Source: Marinobacter sp. 2_MG-2023 (GTDB taxonomy: Bacteria; Pseudomonadota; Gammaproteobacteria; Pseudomonadales; Oleiphilaceae). Taken from it: DNA of 64,000 nucleotides. How positions within the stretch are numbered: the first letter of the stretch is position 1; every line of letters starts with the position of its first letter. The stretch is from the NCBI RefSeq assembly GCF_030546935.1, contig NZ_JAUOPH010000001.1:62001-126000 (forward strand), in the 5' to 3' direction. Shown in pieces: positions 9,749 to 18,503 of this stretch. Both the position numbers and the translations under genes were made by a program. The notes under the pieces were generated by a model. That model did no database searches, was not told where the DNA came from, and saw nothing but the letters and a program-made list of their open reading frames with translations.

Positions 9749-10963
9749 ATGCAGAACTACTACAAATCCGCCAAGCTGGATAACGTGTGTTATGAAATAC
9801 GTGGCGTAGTAATGCGAGAGGCGCGCCGCCTGGAAGAGGAAGGCCACCGGGTACTCAAGCTCAACATTGGAAACCCCGCCGTTTTTGACCTGAACGTTCC
9901 CGAAGAGATCCAGCAGGACGTCATATACAACATGCACCAGGCACAGGGATATGTTGAGTCAAAAGGGCTGTTTTCGGCCCGCAAGGCCGTTATGCACTAC
10001 TGCCAGCAAAGAGGTATCGATAAAGTCGATATTGATGATATTTTTCTCGGCAACGGCGTCAGTGAGTTGATCGTGATGACCATGCAGGCCATGCTCAATA
10101 CCGGGGACGAGGTTCTCATTCCTGCGCCGGACTACCCGCTCTGGACAGCAGCTGTCACGCTTTCGAGCGGCAAGCCCGTGCACTACCACTGCGATGAAGA
10201 ACAGAACTGGTTTCCCGATATAGATGATATCCGTAAAAAGATAACCCGCCGTACCCGTGCCATTGTGCTGATCAACCCCAACAATCCCACGGGGGCCGTA
10301 TACAGCCAGGAACTACTGGAACAGGTCATTGAACTGGCACGCAAGCACAACCTGATCGTGCTCTCTGACGAGATTTACGACAAGATTCTCTATGACGGCA
10401 CACAGCACATCTCAACAGCCTCCCTGGCTGATGACGTTCTGTTCTTCACCTATAACGGGCTTTCCAAGAATTACCGTGCAGCCGGCTATCGTTCGGGCTG
10501 GATGATCGTTAGTGGCGCCAAACACCTGGCCACAGATCTGATTGAAGGTATCGACATGCTTTCAAACATGCGCCTGTGCGCAAACGTACCTGCGCAGCTC
10601 GCCATACAGACAGCCCTGGGCGGCTACCAGTCAATAGATGATCTGGTGGCACCCGGCGGCAGACTTTTCGAGCAGCGCGATACCGCCTGGCGAATGCTCA
10701 ATGACATCCCGGGGGTAAGCTGCGTCAAGCCTCAGGGCGCCCTGTATCTATTTCCAAAGCTGGATCCGAAAAAGTTTCCGATTGCGAACGATGAAAAACT
10801 GGTCCTCGATCTCTTGCTTCAGGAGAAAATTCTGCTCGTTCAGGGCTCTGCCTTCAATGTGGACGATAAACAGCATCTGCGTGTTGTGTTCCTTCCGCGC
10901 AAGGACACGCTGGAAGATGCAATGGGTCGGCTAGGTAACTTCCTCTCCAAATACAGTCAATAA
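9749..10963 (+). CDS. alaA: alanine aminotransferase AlaA-type (PLP-dependent class I)
   Basis: AlaA transfers the amino group of glutamate to pyruvate. The 404-residue protein has the class I fold-type hallmarks: GNGVSELI, substrate loop PAPDYPLW, NPNNPTG near residue 177, SDEIYD at 206, and the PLP lysine K240 in NGLSKNYRAAGYRSGW. The N-terminus (YYKSAKLDNVCYEIRG) is close to E. coli YfbQ/AlaA. It is divergent from gpx. A small gene of unknown function and then htpX follow, an order I recall from Pseudomonas. The start ATG gives the expected length. Confidence 0.92.
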   Translation: MQNYYKSAKLDNVCYEIRGVVMREARRLEEEGHRVLKLNIGNPAVFDLNVPEEIQQDVIYNMHQAQGYVESKGLFSARKAVMHYCQQRGIDKVDIDDIFLGNGVSELIVMTMQAMLNTGDEVLIPAPDYPLWTAAVTLSSGKPVHYHCDEEQNWFPDIDDIRKKITRRTRAIVLINPNNPTGAVYSQELLEQVIELARKHNLIVLSDEIYDKILYDGTQHISTASLADDVLFFTYNGLSKNYRAAGYRSGWMIVSGAKHLATDLIEGIDMLSNMRLCANVPAQLAIQTALGGYQSIDDLVAPGGRLFEQRDTAWRMLNDIPGVSCVKPQGALYLFPKLDPKKFPIANDEKLVLDLLLQEKILLVQGSAFNVDDKQHLRVVFLPRKDTLEDAMGRLGNFLSKYSQ

Positions 10964-10990
10964 AGACAATGGCGGCAAAGGAAACTACAC

Positions 10991-11461
10991 ATGGCTGACA
11001 TCCACGTTGAAGAGTTCTATAAAGACGCAGCCATAGCACTGACGCAGCTATATAGCGCCTTCCCCAGAAGGGTGAACCTGTTTGTAGAAGATATTGCAGG
11101 CCCCGATGAACCGGATGAATTCGGTTTACACAGCAAACGCCATATGGCCTGTTTTGGTGCTCTGTTATGGTTGGCCGAAGAAGGGTTTCTTCGCTACGTC
11201 GATACCATTCGCCAAGAAGCCCTCGACCAGGCCGTTCTCTCGAAAGAGGCGTTCATTCGTTTGAGCTCCCCGGCACCGGAGGCTCTCGTGGATGAGCTCA
11301 AAGGACCAGAAGACGACACAGAAACGCCGTTACCGCCTTCTTTGCGAGAGGATCTTTCCAGCCACATCCATTTGGTGCGTACGGCCTTGAAAAGTCGCCA
11401 TTCTGTACGTATTGGCCACGCCCTGCGTGCGACACTCTTTGCAGACAGACCTAGCCATTAA
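10991..11461 (+). CDS. conserved hypothetical protein between alaA and htpX
   Basis: This is a 156-residue soluble protein with no signal peptide or membrane segment. It is helix-rich (VEEFYKDAAIALTQLYSAFP, then HMACFGALLWLAEEGFLRY) and acidic in the middle. The central part resembles a small winged-helix-like or regulatory fold, but no named family was recognised. It lies 27 bases after alaA and 89 bases before htpX, and an equivalent small gene occupies this slot in Pseudomonas from memory (PA2829). Its conserved position supports a real gene; function is unknown. Confidence 0.7.
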   Translation: MADIHVEEFYKDAAIALTQLYSAFPRRVNLFVEDIAGPDEPDEFGLHSKRHMACFGALLWLAEEGFLRYVDTIRQEALDQAVLSKEAFIRLSSPAPEALVDELKGPEDDTETPLPPSLREDLSSHIHLVRTALKSRHSVRIGHALRATLFADRPSH

Positions 11462-11550
11462 ATCACTGTAATATCGTTGAAGCGCTGAACCCGGACCCTA
11501 TCTAGCTGTCTGAGACCCGGCTTTCATATCGAACATATCAGGAAAACACC

Positions 11551-12435
11551 ATGCGCATTCTGTTATTTCTGGCTACCAACCTTGCGGTTATTCTTGTCGC
11601 CAGTTTTACCTTGAAGCTTCTGGGCGTAGACAGCTACCTCGCCCAGAATGGTATTCAATACGGCTCCCTATTGGCGTTTGCGGCTGTATTCGGTTTCGCA
11701 GGTGCCATTATTTCCCTGCTTATATCAAAACCTCTCGCCAAGTGGAGCACCAAAGCTCGCGTAATTGACACTCCCCGCACCCCTGCCGAACGCTGGCTAG
11801 TGCAAACTGTCGCGGAAATGTCGAAAAACGCAGGTATTGGGATGCCAGAGGTGGCCATATTCCCGGCAAGCCAATCCAACGCTTTTGCGACGGGATGGAA
11901 CAAGAACAAAGCCCTGGTTGCCGTCAGTGAGGGGCTACTGCAAAGGTTCAGCAAAGAAGAGATCCGGGCAGTCCTGGGGCATGAAATCGGCCACGTTGCC
12001 AACGGAGACATGGTGACACTTGCATTGATTCAGGGAGTTGTGAATACCTTCGTGATCTTTGCATCACGGGTAATTGGCTCTTTCGTCGACCGAGTGGTAT
12101 TCAAGAATAACAACGGCCACGGCATCGGTTTTTTCGTGGTCAGCATGGTGGCGGAAGTGGTACTGGGCATCCTCGCCAGCACCATCGTATTCTGGTTCTC
12201 CCGCAGGCGTGAATACCGCGCCGATATCGCTGGCGCCCAACTGGCAGGACGCGCCTCCATGATCAGCGCTCTCGTCCGCCTGAAACAGGAAAGCGAAGTA
12301 CCGGATCAAATGCCCGATAGCCTACAGGCTTTTGGCATCAATCGGGGAGCACGCAGTGGTCTGGGCGCATTGTTCATGACGCACCCACCTCTTGACGAGA
12401 GAATTGCAGCACTGCAGCAAGCGAACCTTGCGTAG
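11551..12435 (+). CDS. htpX: membrane zinc metalloprotease HtpX
   Basis: HtpX degrades misfolded inner-membrane proteins together with FtsH. The 294-residue protein has two N-terminal membrane helices (about 4-24 and 36-57). The zinc site [10 protein letters not shown] has H144, E145 and H148, with the third ligand probably in [11 protein letters not shown]. Two more hydrophobic segments lie at about 160-180 and 193-215. The length equals that of E. coli HtpX. It converges on pdxB with only 3 bases between stop codons, leaving no room for a dedicated terminator. Confidence 0.96.
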   Translation: MRILLFLATNLAVILVASFTLKLLGVDSYLAQNGIQYGSLLAFAAVFGFAGAIISLLISKPLAKWSTKARVIDTPRTPAERWLVQTVAEMSKNAGIGMPEVAIFPASQSNAFATGWNKNKALVAVSEGLLQRFSKEEIRAVLGHEIGHVANGDMVTLALIQGVVNTFVIFASRVIGSFVDRVVFKNNNGHGIGFFVVSMVAEVVLGILASTIVFWFSRRREYRADIAGAQLAGRASMISALVRLKQESEVPDQMPDSLQAFGINRGARSGLGALFMTHPPLDERIAALQQANLA

Positions 12436-12438
12436 TTC

Positions 12439-13593
12439 TCAGATTTTCAACTTGAAGCCGATGGCACGGAAGCTGTCCTGCAAGGATTTGCTGGAACCTT
12501 TGAGCTGCACTTTCAGACTGGAACATTCCCGGCGAACCGGATAATCGCGCCGCAGACGGTCAAACTCGGCACCACGCTCATCTTCCGGCGCTTTCATGAT
12601 GTGCCTCAGACGCGCATCGTCCTGTCGCGGGTCATAGCAGGCCCGTAACGCTATCCGGATAGCTGCACACTCTTCAGCCGCTCGGGTAAATGAAACTTTA
12701 CTGAGGGCAGGCTCCGGCAGAAACTGGCCTGCCTGCTTACGCGTCGGCAGCCCAAGAAACCTGCTCATCGCCTGATATATCATTTCCGTTCCCTGAACCT
12801 TGCCCTCAAGGCTATAGCCCGCGATATGAGGCGTAGCCAGCCATACTTTGTCTACCAATTCCGGGTTTATCTGCGGCTCATTTTCCCAGACATCGAGAGC
12901 CAGCACAGGAGCCTTGGCCTGCCCCAGCCTTTCGCACAGTGCCCCAGTGTCGATAACTTCACCTCGCCCGGCATTGATCAACAATTGTGCAGACGTGAGT
13001 CCGGCAAGCTCCTGTTCACCAATCATATGGTACGTGGGATGAGCAGAGTCACGGGTCAGAGGGGTATGCACTGAAACCACATCACACGCGAGCGCCTCAG
13101 CGAGATCGACAAAGGAATGCTCACCTTCCGGTTCACGTTCAGCGCGTGGAGGATCACAGAGCTTGATGCTGAAACCGAGTCGGTTGAGCTTGTCTGCCAA
13201 CTCACCACCCACATTCCCGACCCCGACAATACCTACCGAGAGCCGCGACCAGTCTTCCAGACCACAACGCTCTGCATAAAGAGACAAAACTGAAAGCACG
13301 TATTCGGCAACGCTGTTGGCATTGCAACCAGGAGCCGCTGAAAAACGGATGCCATTTTGCTCAAGCCAGTCCAGATCAACATGGTCAGTTCCGATCGTCG
13401 TGGTTCCGACAAAGCGCACAGCACTGCCTTCAAGTAGTGCCCGGTTCACGCGGGTGACAGAGCGCACCAAAAGCATATCGGCGTCGCGGACGTCCTCAGC
13501 GCTCATGGTCCGGCCAGAGACACGACGAACGTCACCGATATCACCAAAAAAAGCTTCTAGCAGCGGAATATTCTCATCTGCGACGATCAACAT
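12439..13593 (-). CDS. pdxB: 4-phosphoerythronate dehydrogenase
   Basis: PdxB oxidises 4-phospho-D-erythronate in the DXP-dependent pyridoxal 5'-phosphate pathway. The 384-residue protein has the D-2-hydroxyacid dehydrogenase layout with the NAD-binding motif GIVGVGNVGGELA near residue 120. Catalytic Arg, Glu and His lie in NAGRGEVID, DVWENEP and TPHIAGYS. The C-terminal dimerisation domain typical of PdxB is present. It lies 17 bases downstream of rhlB and is the last gene of epmC-rhlB-pdxB. Confidence 0.94.
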   Translation of the reverse strand: MLIVADENIPLLEAFFGDIGDVRRVSGRTMSAEDVRDADMLLVRSVTRVNRALLEGSAVRFVGTTTIGTDHVDLDWLEQNGIRFSAAPGCNANSVAEYVLSVLSLYAERCGLEDWSRLSVGIVGVGNVGGELADKLNRLGFSIKLCDPPRAEREPEGEHSFVDLAEALACDVVSVHTPLTRDSAHPTYHMIGEQELAGLTSAQLLINAGRGEVIDTGALCERLGQAKAPVLALDVWENEPQINPELVDKVWLATPHIAGYSLEGKVQGTEMIYQAMSRFLGLPTRKQAGQFLPEPALSKVSFTRAAEECAAIRIALRACYDPRQDDARLRHIMKAPEDERGAEFDRLRRDYPVRRECSSLKVQLKGSSKSLQDSFRAIGFKLKI

Positions 13594-13610
13594 AGTAAAT
13601 TCCCGTCGAA

Positions 13611-14897
13611 TCAGTTCCTGCGTGGCCTGGGGCTGCGTCCACCAGGCCCTCGTCCGCCCTGCCCCTGAGAGGGGCGGCGGCCGCGCTTACGGGTAATCGG
13701 CGGATTATCCATTTCGGCCATCAACTCTTCTTCCGGAACGGTTGTTTTGAGCTTCTGGCCGATGTACTTCTCAATAGCCGGAAGGCCAAATGAATCGTCC
13801 TCGCCCGCAAAGCTGACAGATACACCGGTTTTTCCTGCCCTGCCCGTACGCCCTATGCGATGTACATAATCTTCAGCACTATCTGGCAGGTTATAATTAA
13901 AAACGTGGGTAACGCCATCCACATGAATACCACGCCCGGCAACATCCGTAGCCACTAGCACCTGTATACTGCCTGCTTTGAACTGATCCAGGGTTTTCAG
14001 GCGTTTGGCCTGGGCGATCTCACCAGACATCAGGGCTACTTTAACGCCCTGATTGCGCAGATCCTCTTCAAGATCTCGGCATTGATCCCTTCGATTGGCG
14101 AATACCAATGCCTTTTCTACTTCCGGCCGTTTAAGATAATTCACCAGCACAGGTAGTTTCTCGTCGTCACCCACCATGTAAACCGTTTGTTCAACCCGCT
14201 CAGCCGTTTTCTGCTCCGGCTCGATTTCCACAAACTCGGCGTTACTCGTCCACATGGATGCGAGATTCAGAACGTCCTGGTTGAACGTCGCGCTGAACAG
14301 CAACGTCTGACGCTCATCCTTCGGGGTGCATTTACGGATAATGCGCTTCACATCAGGGATGAACCCCATATCGAGCATCCGGTCCGCTTCATCAAGGATC
14401 AGGATGTCGAGCTGGTCAAGAAACACATCCTGCGAACCAAGGAAGTCGATCAGTCGGCCAGGGGTGGCAACAAGAATATCCACAATGCCGTTGTGCAGTT
14501 GCTCGCGTTGCTTATCGTAGTGCATGCCACCAACAACCGTGACTACTTTGTGACCGGTATGCTTGCACAGAGCCTCGGCGTCTTTGGCGATCTGCATGGC
14601 AAGCTCTCGGGTCGGCGCCAGCGCAAGCACCCGGGGCTCAGAAGCAAAACGGTCGCTTTCGGGTATCGGCGTCTCCAGAAGGCTCTGAATAGCAGTAATG
14701 AGAAACGCTGCCGTTTTACCGGTCCCGGTCTGGGCCTGACCAATCAGGTCTTCACACGCCAGCGTCCAAGGCAGAGTTTCTGCCTGTATCGGTGTGCAGT
14801 ATTCGAAACCTATGGCAGCAATGGCGTCCAGGAGGCGCTTGTCCAGATTCAGGTCGCTGAATCTCAGATCGCCGGTGTGCTTTGGGTCAGATGTCAT
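13611..14897 (-). CDS. rhlB: DEAD-box ATP-dependent RNA helicase RhlB
   Basis: The 428-residue helicase shows the Q motif (FEYCTPIQAETLP), motif I AQTGTGKT, Ia PTRELA, Ib TPGRL, II DEAD (LDEADRMLDMGF), III SAT, and C-terminal motifs VATDVAGRGIH and HRIGRTGR. The tail after residue 395 is basic and Gly/Arg-rich, as expected for RNA binding. The sequence is closest to Pseudomonas-type RhlB, the helicase that joins RNase E in RNA degradation, rather than RhlE. It starts 6 bases after the epmC stop. Confidence 0.88.
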   Translation of the reverse strand: MTSDPKHTGDLRFSDLNLDKRLLDAIAAIGFEYCTPIQAETLPWTLACEDLIGQAQTGTGKTAAFLITAIQSLLETPIPESDRFASEPRVLALAPTRELAMQIAKDAEALCKHTGHKVVTVVGGMHYDKQREQLHNGIVDILVATPGRLIDFLGSQDVFLDQLDILILDEADRMLDMGFIPDVKRIIRKCTPKDERQTLLFSATFNQDVLNLASMWTSNAEFVEIEPEQKTAERVEQTVYMVGDDEKLPVLVNYLKRPEVEKALVFANRRDQCRDLEEDLRNQGVKVALMSGEIAQAKRLKTLDQFKAGSIQVLVATDVAGRGIHVDGVTHVFNYNLPDSAEDYVHRIGRTGRAGKTGVSVSFAGEDDSFGLPAIEKYIGQKLKTTVPEEELMAEMDNPPITRKRGRRPSQGQGGRGPGGRSPRPRRN

Positions 14898-14903
14898 GGA
14901 GTC

Positions 14904-15485
14904 TCAGTTTGCCTCGTAATGTTCTTTTGCGGAATAAAAAGGAACCACACGCCCCACATCATCATGCCAGGCAGCCTTGAAGGTATCACCGGTTCCATAA
15001 AACGATTTCAGCGTATCAAAAAAGGACTGCGCACGCTCAGGAAGACCTTTGATCAGATAGTCTTCTGCCTGAGCAAGCACTTCACGCCGGAAGCTGCTTT
15101 CATCAGCCGCACCTTCTCCGGACAGATTATCCACGCTGATGTGAAAGCACGAGCCTGCGGCTACTGAAAAAAGCCACTCGATAGCCTGTGGCTTTATCTC
15201 TACCTGCTCGAAATATCGCTGCTCCGTGGGTGTCCGGCCGTCCGGACAGTACCAGTAACCATAATCGTGAAGTGTGCGCCTGTGCTCACCTGCAATACAC
15301 CAATGACTTATTTCATGCAAAGCACTGGCATAATAGCCATGAGCAAAAACAACCTGCGCCAGTTCTGTGGCACTGCCTGCAGGCAAGTATTCGGGTTCTT
15401 CGCCGCCCCTGACCAGAGTTGTCCGGAAATCTTCCCGGAACAGGTCATTAAACAGCATGATAAGATCGTTTGTACTGTGATTCAT
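14904..15485 (-). CDS. epmC: elongation factor P hydroxylase EpmC (YfcM)
   Basis: EpmC hydroxylates the beta-lysylated lysine of translation factor EF-P. The 193-residue protein begins MNHSTNDLIMLFNDLF and carries the conserved metal-binding region ALHEISHWCIAGEHRR followed by DYGYWYCPDGR. The internal ATG at 15485 is chosen because it gives the YfcM N-terminus; longer in-frame readings run back into the dsbD leader. It is first in the epmC-rhlB-pdxB operon and is divergent from dsbD. EpmA and EpmB are not in this window. Confidence 0.88.
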   Translation of the reverse strand: MNHSTNDLIMLFNDLFREDFRTTLVRGGEEPEYLPAGSATELAQVVFAHGYYASALHEISHWCIAGEHRRTLHDYGYWYCPDGRTPTEQRYFEQVEIKPQAIEWLFSVAAGSCFHISVDNLSGEGAADESSFRREVLAQAEDYLIKGLPERAQSFFDTLKSFYGTGDTFKAAWHDDVGRVVPFYSAKEHYEAN

Positions 15486-15634
15486 TGGGAAGCTATTGTG
15501 CGACTTTAACGCGCCTATTGCCAGAGGGAACTTTCGCTGGGCTACCGTGTCCACTGGCTTCCTGAACATGACCGGACAGACCGCTTGCCCAATATCGCCG
15601 TCTGTTCTTTTCGACAAGACCAAACCGGGAAACC

Positions 15635-17536
15635 GTGCATTCCATGAGAGCTCTACCCACCATGTCCAGCAGTATCCACCGTCTCTCGCGACCATTCAGC
15701 CTTTACCTTCTACTGGTACTTCTGCTTGCAGCGGCAAATACATCCTGGGCTTTTGGCAACAACAGCTCCCTTTTCGGTGGACAGGGCAGTCAGTTTCTCC
15801 CGGTAGATGAGGCTCTGCCATTCAGCCACACCACCGACGGCAATGCTGTTGTACTGTCCTGGGACATAACACCCGAGCACTATCTTTATCAGGATCGTAT
15901 CAGCATCAAAGCGCTGGATGATCGCGTCGGTACTGGCGCTATGGAGTTCTCAAGCCAGGGAACCGAAACTGAAGACGATTATTTTGGCAAAACCACCGTT
16001 TTCTTTGACCCTGTCACAGCCAGGGTTCCGGTAACGCTGCCTGACAATATTCGCGAAGCCCGGTTCGAAGTCACATACCAGGGCTGCGCCAAAGCGGGCC
16101 TCTGCTACCCGCCCCAAACCCGCGAAGTACTCTTTTACCAGAGCCAGGATTCCGGCACTGGCTCGCAGCAAACGGAGCAGAGCAACACTGCGCCCCAAAC
16201 AGACACCAACTCTGCAACCGGGCTTGCAGGCTTTCTTTCAGAGCAGTCGACCTTAATGATTGCCGGTGTTTTCTTCCTGCTGGGCCTGGGGCTGACGTTC
16301 ACACCCTGCGTCCTGCCGATGGTGCCGATCATTTCATCACTGGTGTCCGGGCAGAACACGCGAACAACCGGGCATGCCCTGTTACTTTCAGGCAGCTATG
16401 TACTGGGAATGGCTCTGACCTATGCAGGAGCCGGCGTACTGACCGGACTTCTCGGCGCGAGCTTCAATCTGCAGGCTCAACTTCAGTCACCCTGGGTACT
16501 CGGCGTTTTCGCGTTAATGTTTGTGGTGTTCGCACTGTCCATGTTCGACCTGTTCGAAATTCAGCTCCCTCGCTTTATCAGCCAGCCTCTGAATGACGCA
16601 AGCCAACGACTAACCGGCGGCCGGGTTGTCAGCATTTTCGGCATTGGTGCCCTCTCCGCGCTGATCGTATCGCCCTGCGTATCAGCACCGCTTGCTGGCA
16701 GCCTGCTTTATATCTCCACAACGCAGGATGCCGTGATTGGCGGCATTGCGCTTTTATCTCTTGGGCTCGGCATGGGCATCCCGCTTATTCTGGTGGCTGT
16801 AGGTGGGCGGACTCTTCTGCCAAAGACAGGGCACTGGATGACCACCGTCAAGCATTTCTATGGCGTTATGCTGATTGCCGTTGCCATCTGGTTGATTGAG
16901 CGCCTGGTTCCGGGCTGGCTGGGGCTGACACTCTGGGGCGGACTGCTAGCCATAACCGGCGTTCAACTGGGCGCCTTCGACGCAGCCAAGGCCGGCTGGG
17001 AACGTACCCGGAAAGGCCTCGGCCTGATCTTGTTTGCCTATGGTCTCGCCCTGCTGGCAGGGGCAATTGGTGGTGCCAATGACCCACTGGCCCCGCTGGA
17101 CCCATTCATAGCCAAAACCGGCACGATCATGCCATCAGGCTCGGCTATCACATCCGACACCAGCCACGCTGATTTTACCCGGGTAGAAAATCCTGCCGAA
17201 ATCGAGGCCATGTTGTTACAGGCCAGACAAGATGGCCGGCCAGTGGTACTTGACTTCTATGCTGACTGGTGCATTTCCTGCAAAGTCATGGAGCGCAACG
17301 TATTCAGTGATGCCAGTGTCGTTCGCGCGCTCAGCTCGTTCACACTGCTGCAGATTGATATGACAGACAACACGCCAGCCCAGCAGGCAATGCTGGATAG
17401 CATGGGGTTGTTCGGGCCACCAGCCATTCTGTTTTACGACACCACTGGTACAGAAATGACTCAACAGCGGGTTTTGGGAGAGATGGACAGGGATCAGTTC
17501 CTGAACCACATCAACGGCCTCAGCCCTGCCACCTGA
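15635..17536 (+). CDS. dsbD: thiol:disulfide interchange protein DsbD
   Basis: DsbD moves electrons from cytoplasmic thioredoxin through the membrane to periplasmic DsbC, DsbG and CcmG. The 633-residue protein has a signal peptide and a periplasmic alpha domain with the cysteine pair in GCAKAGLCYPP. Eight membrane helices follow, with the TPCVLPM and SPCVSAP cysteines, and a C-terminal thioredoxin domain contains DWCISCKVME. The start is uncertain: GTG 15635 follows CGGGA best, but ATG 15644 or 15662 also fit. Its reducing power supports haem c attachment, relevant to the cco genes and the haem proteins at 53.7-60.4 kb. Confidence 0.94.
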   Translation: MHSMRALPTMSSSIHRLSRPFSLYLLLVLLLAAANTSWAFGNNSSLFGGQGSQFLPVDEALPFSHTTDGNAVVLSWDITPEHYLYQDRISIKALDDRVGTGAMEFSSQGTETEDDYFGKTTVFFDPVTARVPVTLPDNIREARFEVTYQGCAKAGLCYPPQTREVLFYQSQDSGTGSQQTEQSNTAPQTDTNSATGLAGFLSEQSTLMIAGVFFLLGLGLTFTPCVLPMVPIISSLVSGQNTRTTGHALLLSGSYVLGMALTYAGAGVLTGLLGASFNLQAQLQSPWVLGVFALMFVVFALSMFDLFEIQLPRFISQPLNDASQRLTGGRVVSIFGIGALSALIVSPCVSAPLAGSLLYISTTQDAVIGGIALLSLGLGMGIPLILVAVGGRTLLPKTGHWMTTVKHFYGVMLIAVAIWLIERLVPGWLGLTLWGGLLAITGVQLGAFDAAKAGWERTRKGLGLILFAYGLALLAGAIGGANDPLAPLDPFIAKTGTIMPSGSAITSDTSHADFTRVENPAEIEAMLLQARQDGRPVVLDFYADWCISCKVMERNVFSDASVVRALSSFTLLQIDMTDNTPAQQAMLDSMGLFGPPAILFYDTTGTEMTQQRVLGEMDRDQFLNHINGLSPAT

Positions 17537-17562
17537 GCACTTACGCCGCCGGGGAAATCGAT

Positions 17563-17802
17563 TCAGGCGCCACGACGTATGTAATAAATAAAGCGCTCAC
17601 CCTGCTCCGTGTGACTTACCAATTCATGCCCCAGGAACTGGCAGAATCTCGGCACATCCCGGGTCGTTGAAGGATCTGTTGCAGTAACTCTCAGGACCCC
17701 CCCCGGCGCCACGTCCTTGATGCGATTATGAAGCATCATCACAGGCTCCGGGCAAAACAACCCACACGCATCCAGCTCGGCGTCATATTCCACAGCGCTC
17801 AC
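17563..17802 (-). CDS. tusA: sulfurtransferase TusA family protein
   Basis: The 79-residue protein has the family's key motif [15 protein letters not shown] with the persulfide cysteine C17 in CPEP. TusA relays sulfur from IscS towards TusBCD/E and MnmA for tRNA 2-thiouridine, and also feeds molybdopterin and other pathways. The start is a GTG 4 bases after a strong AGGAGG-like site. It converges with dsbD and is divergent from the ABM gene. The mnmA end at the left edge is a plausible downstream user. Confidence 0.92.
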   Translation of the reverse strand: MSAVEYDAELDACGLFCPEPVMMLHNRIKDVAPGGVLRVTATDPSTTRDVPRFCQFLGHELVSHTEQGERFIYYIRRGA

Positions 17803-17886
17803 AAACCCCCTCCTTCTATTCAGTCTGTATTTTCAAAAATACGTGCTAAATTACTGTTTATACCATTAAAACAGCTGGAGGTTCAC

Positions 17887-18177
17887 ATGATCCGGGTTCT
17901 GATTGAACGACATATAGCGGAATCACTTGAGACTGCTTACGAGGAACGCTCCCGCAGGGTTCTGCAACGAGCAGTGGCCGCCCCGGGATTTATTTCCGGC
18001 GAAACACTGGTTGACAGCCACGATGCCAATCATCGCATCACTCTTGCCAACTGGCGCTCTGAGGCCGACTGGACCCGCTGGTACCAGTCTGCTGATCGTC
18101 GCAATCTGATGGCAGAACTGGTGCCGATGATGGACAAGGATGAAACCATAACGGTACTAGAACAAAGCGGTGTCTGA
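17887..18177 (+). CDS. antibiotic biosynthesis monooxygenase (ABM) fold protein
   Basis: The 96-residue protein is a single ferredoxin-like ABM domain (MIRVLIERHIAES, then GFISGETLVD and the Trp-rich NWRSEADWTRWYQS). The fold includes small quinol or haem-degrading monooxygenases, but many members have no known substrate. The ATG at 17887 is preceded by CTGGAG 6 bases upstream; longer in-frame readings run into the divergent tusA. It stands alone. Nothing in the sequence points to a specific reaction. Confidence 0.78.
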   Translation: MIRVLIERHIAESLETAYEERSRRVLQRAVAAPGFISGETLVDSHDANHRITLANWRSEADWTRWYQSADRRNLMAELVPMMDKDETITVLEQSGV

Positions 18178-18402
18178 CCAGAATAAGCACAGACCGGGCC
18201 GGCCATGCTCTCTACGAAACTAAAGCCCGTGGCAAAATCAAGCCGTTACTGCCTAAAAATAAAGCAATTTCTCCCTATAAAGGGGAGCGTCTTTGCTCTT
18301 AATCAATTTTACAAAGTTCAACTTGAACTCCTCCGGCGCTATCATAGAGCCTCAGCTTGCAGAGCGTTCCAAAACAACGCCATGCTACTGATTCGGGCGC
18401 AT

Positions 18403-18416
18403 TTGATGAATGTCAG
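18403..18416 (+). promoter_or_regulatory. putative Anr/FNR box 1 upstream of ccoN
   Basis: The sequence TTGATGAATGTCAG matches the Anr/FNR pattern TTGAT-N4-(A/G)TCAA at 9 of 10 positions. It lies about 95 bases before the ccoN start, in the sole gap ahead of a cbb3 oxidase operon, which is commonly activated by Anr/FNR under low oxygen. The site itself was read directly; binding is inferred. Confidence 0.5.
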
Positions 18417-18419
18417 GAG

Positions 18420-18433
18420 TTGATCCGCGTCAT
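18420..18433 (+). promoter_or_regulatory. putative Anr/FNR box 2 upstream of ccoN
   Basis: TTGATCCGCGTCAT again matches 9 of 10 positions of TTGAT-N4-(A/G)TCAA. It begins 3 bases after box 1, so the centres are 17 bases apart and the sites partly stack on one DNA face. Two imperfect boxes in tandem could give graded oxygen control. Inferred from sequence only. Confidence 0.5.
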
Positions 18434-18503
18434 TGCAAACAGCTAATGGTTTCTCCATACTTGCGCCCGCATAATTCCCCACTCTGAACCCATTGGTAAG
18501 GCT

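Larger units (their letters stand above)
18178..18503. other. 326-bp intergenic region upstream of ccoN
   Basis: This is the longest gap between genes in the window. It holds a weak hairpin at about 18271-18287 (CTCCC, A/T loop, GGGGAG) that may end the ABM transcript, then an AT-rich stretch, then two tandem Anr/FNR-like boxes at 18403-18433. A short open frame at 18205-18423 has no ribosome site and no recognisable product and was not called. Confidence 0.6.

Noticed and set aside
18205-18423. 72-codon open frame before ccoN
   Set aside because: No ribosome site, no recognisable product, and it overlaps the Anr-like boxes.
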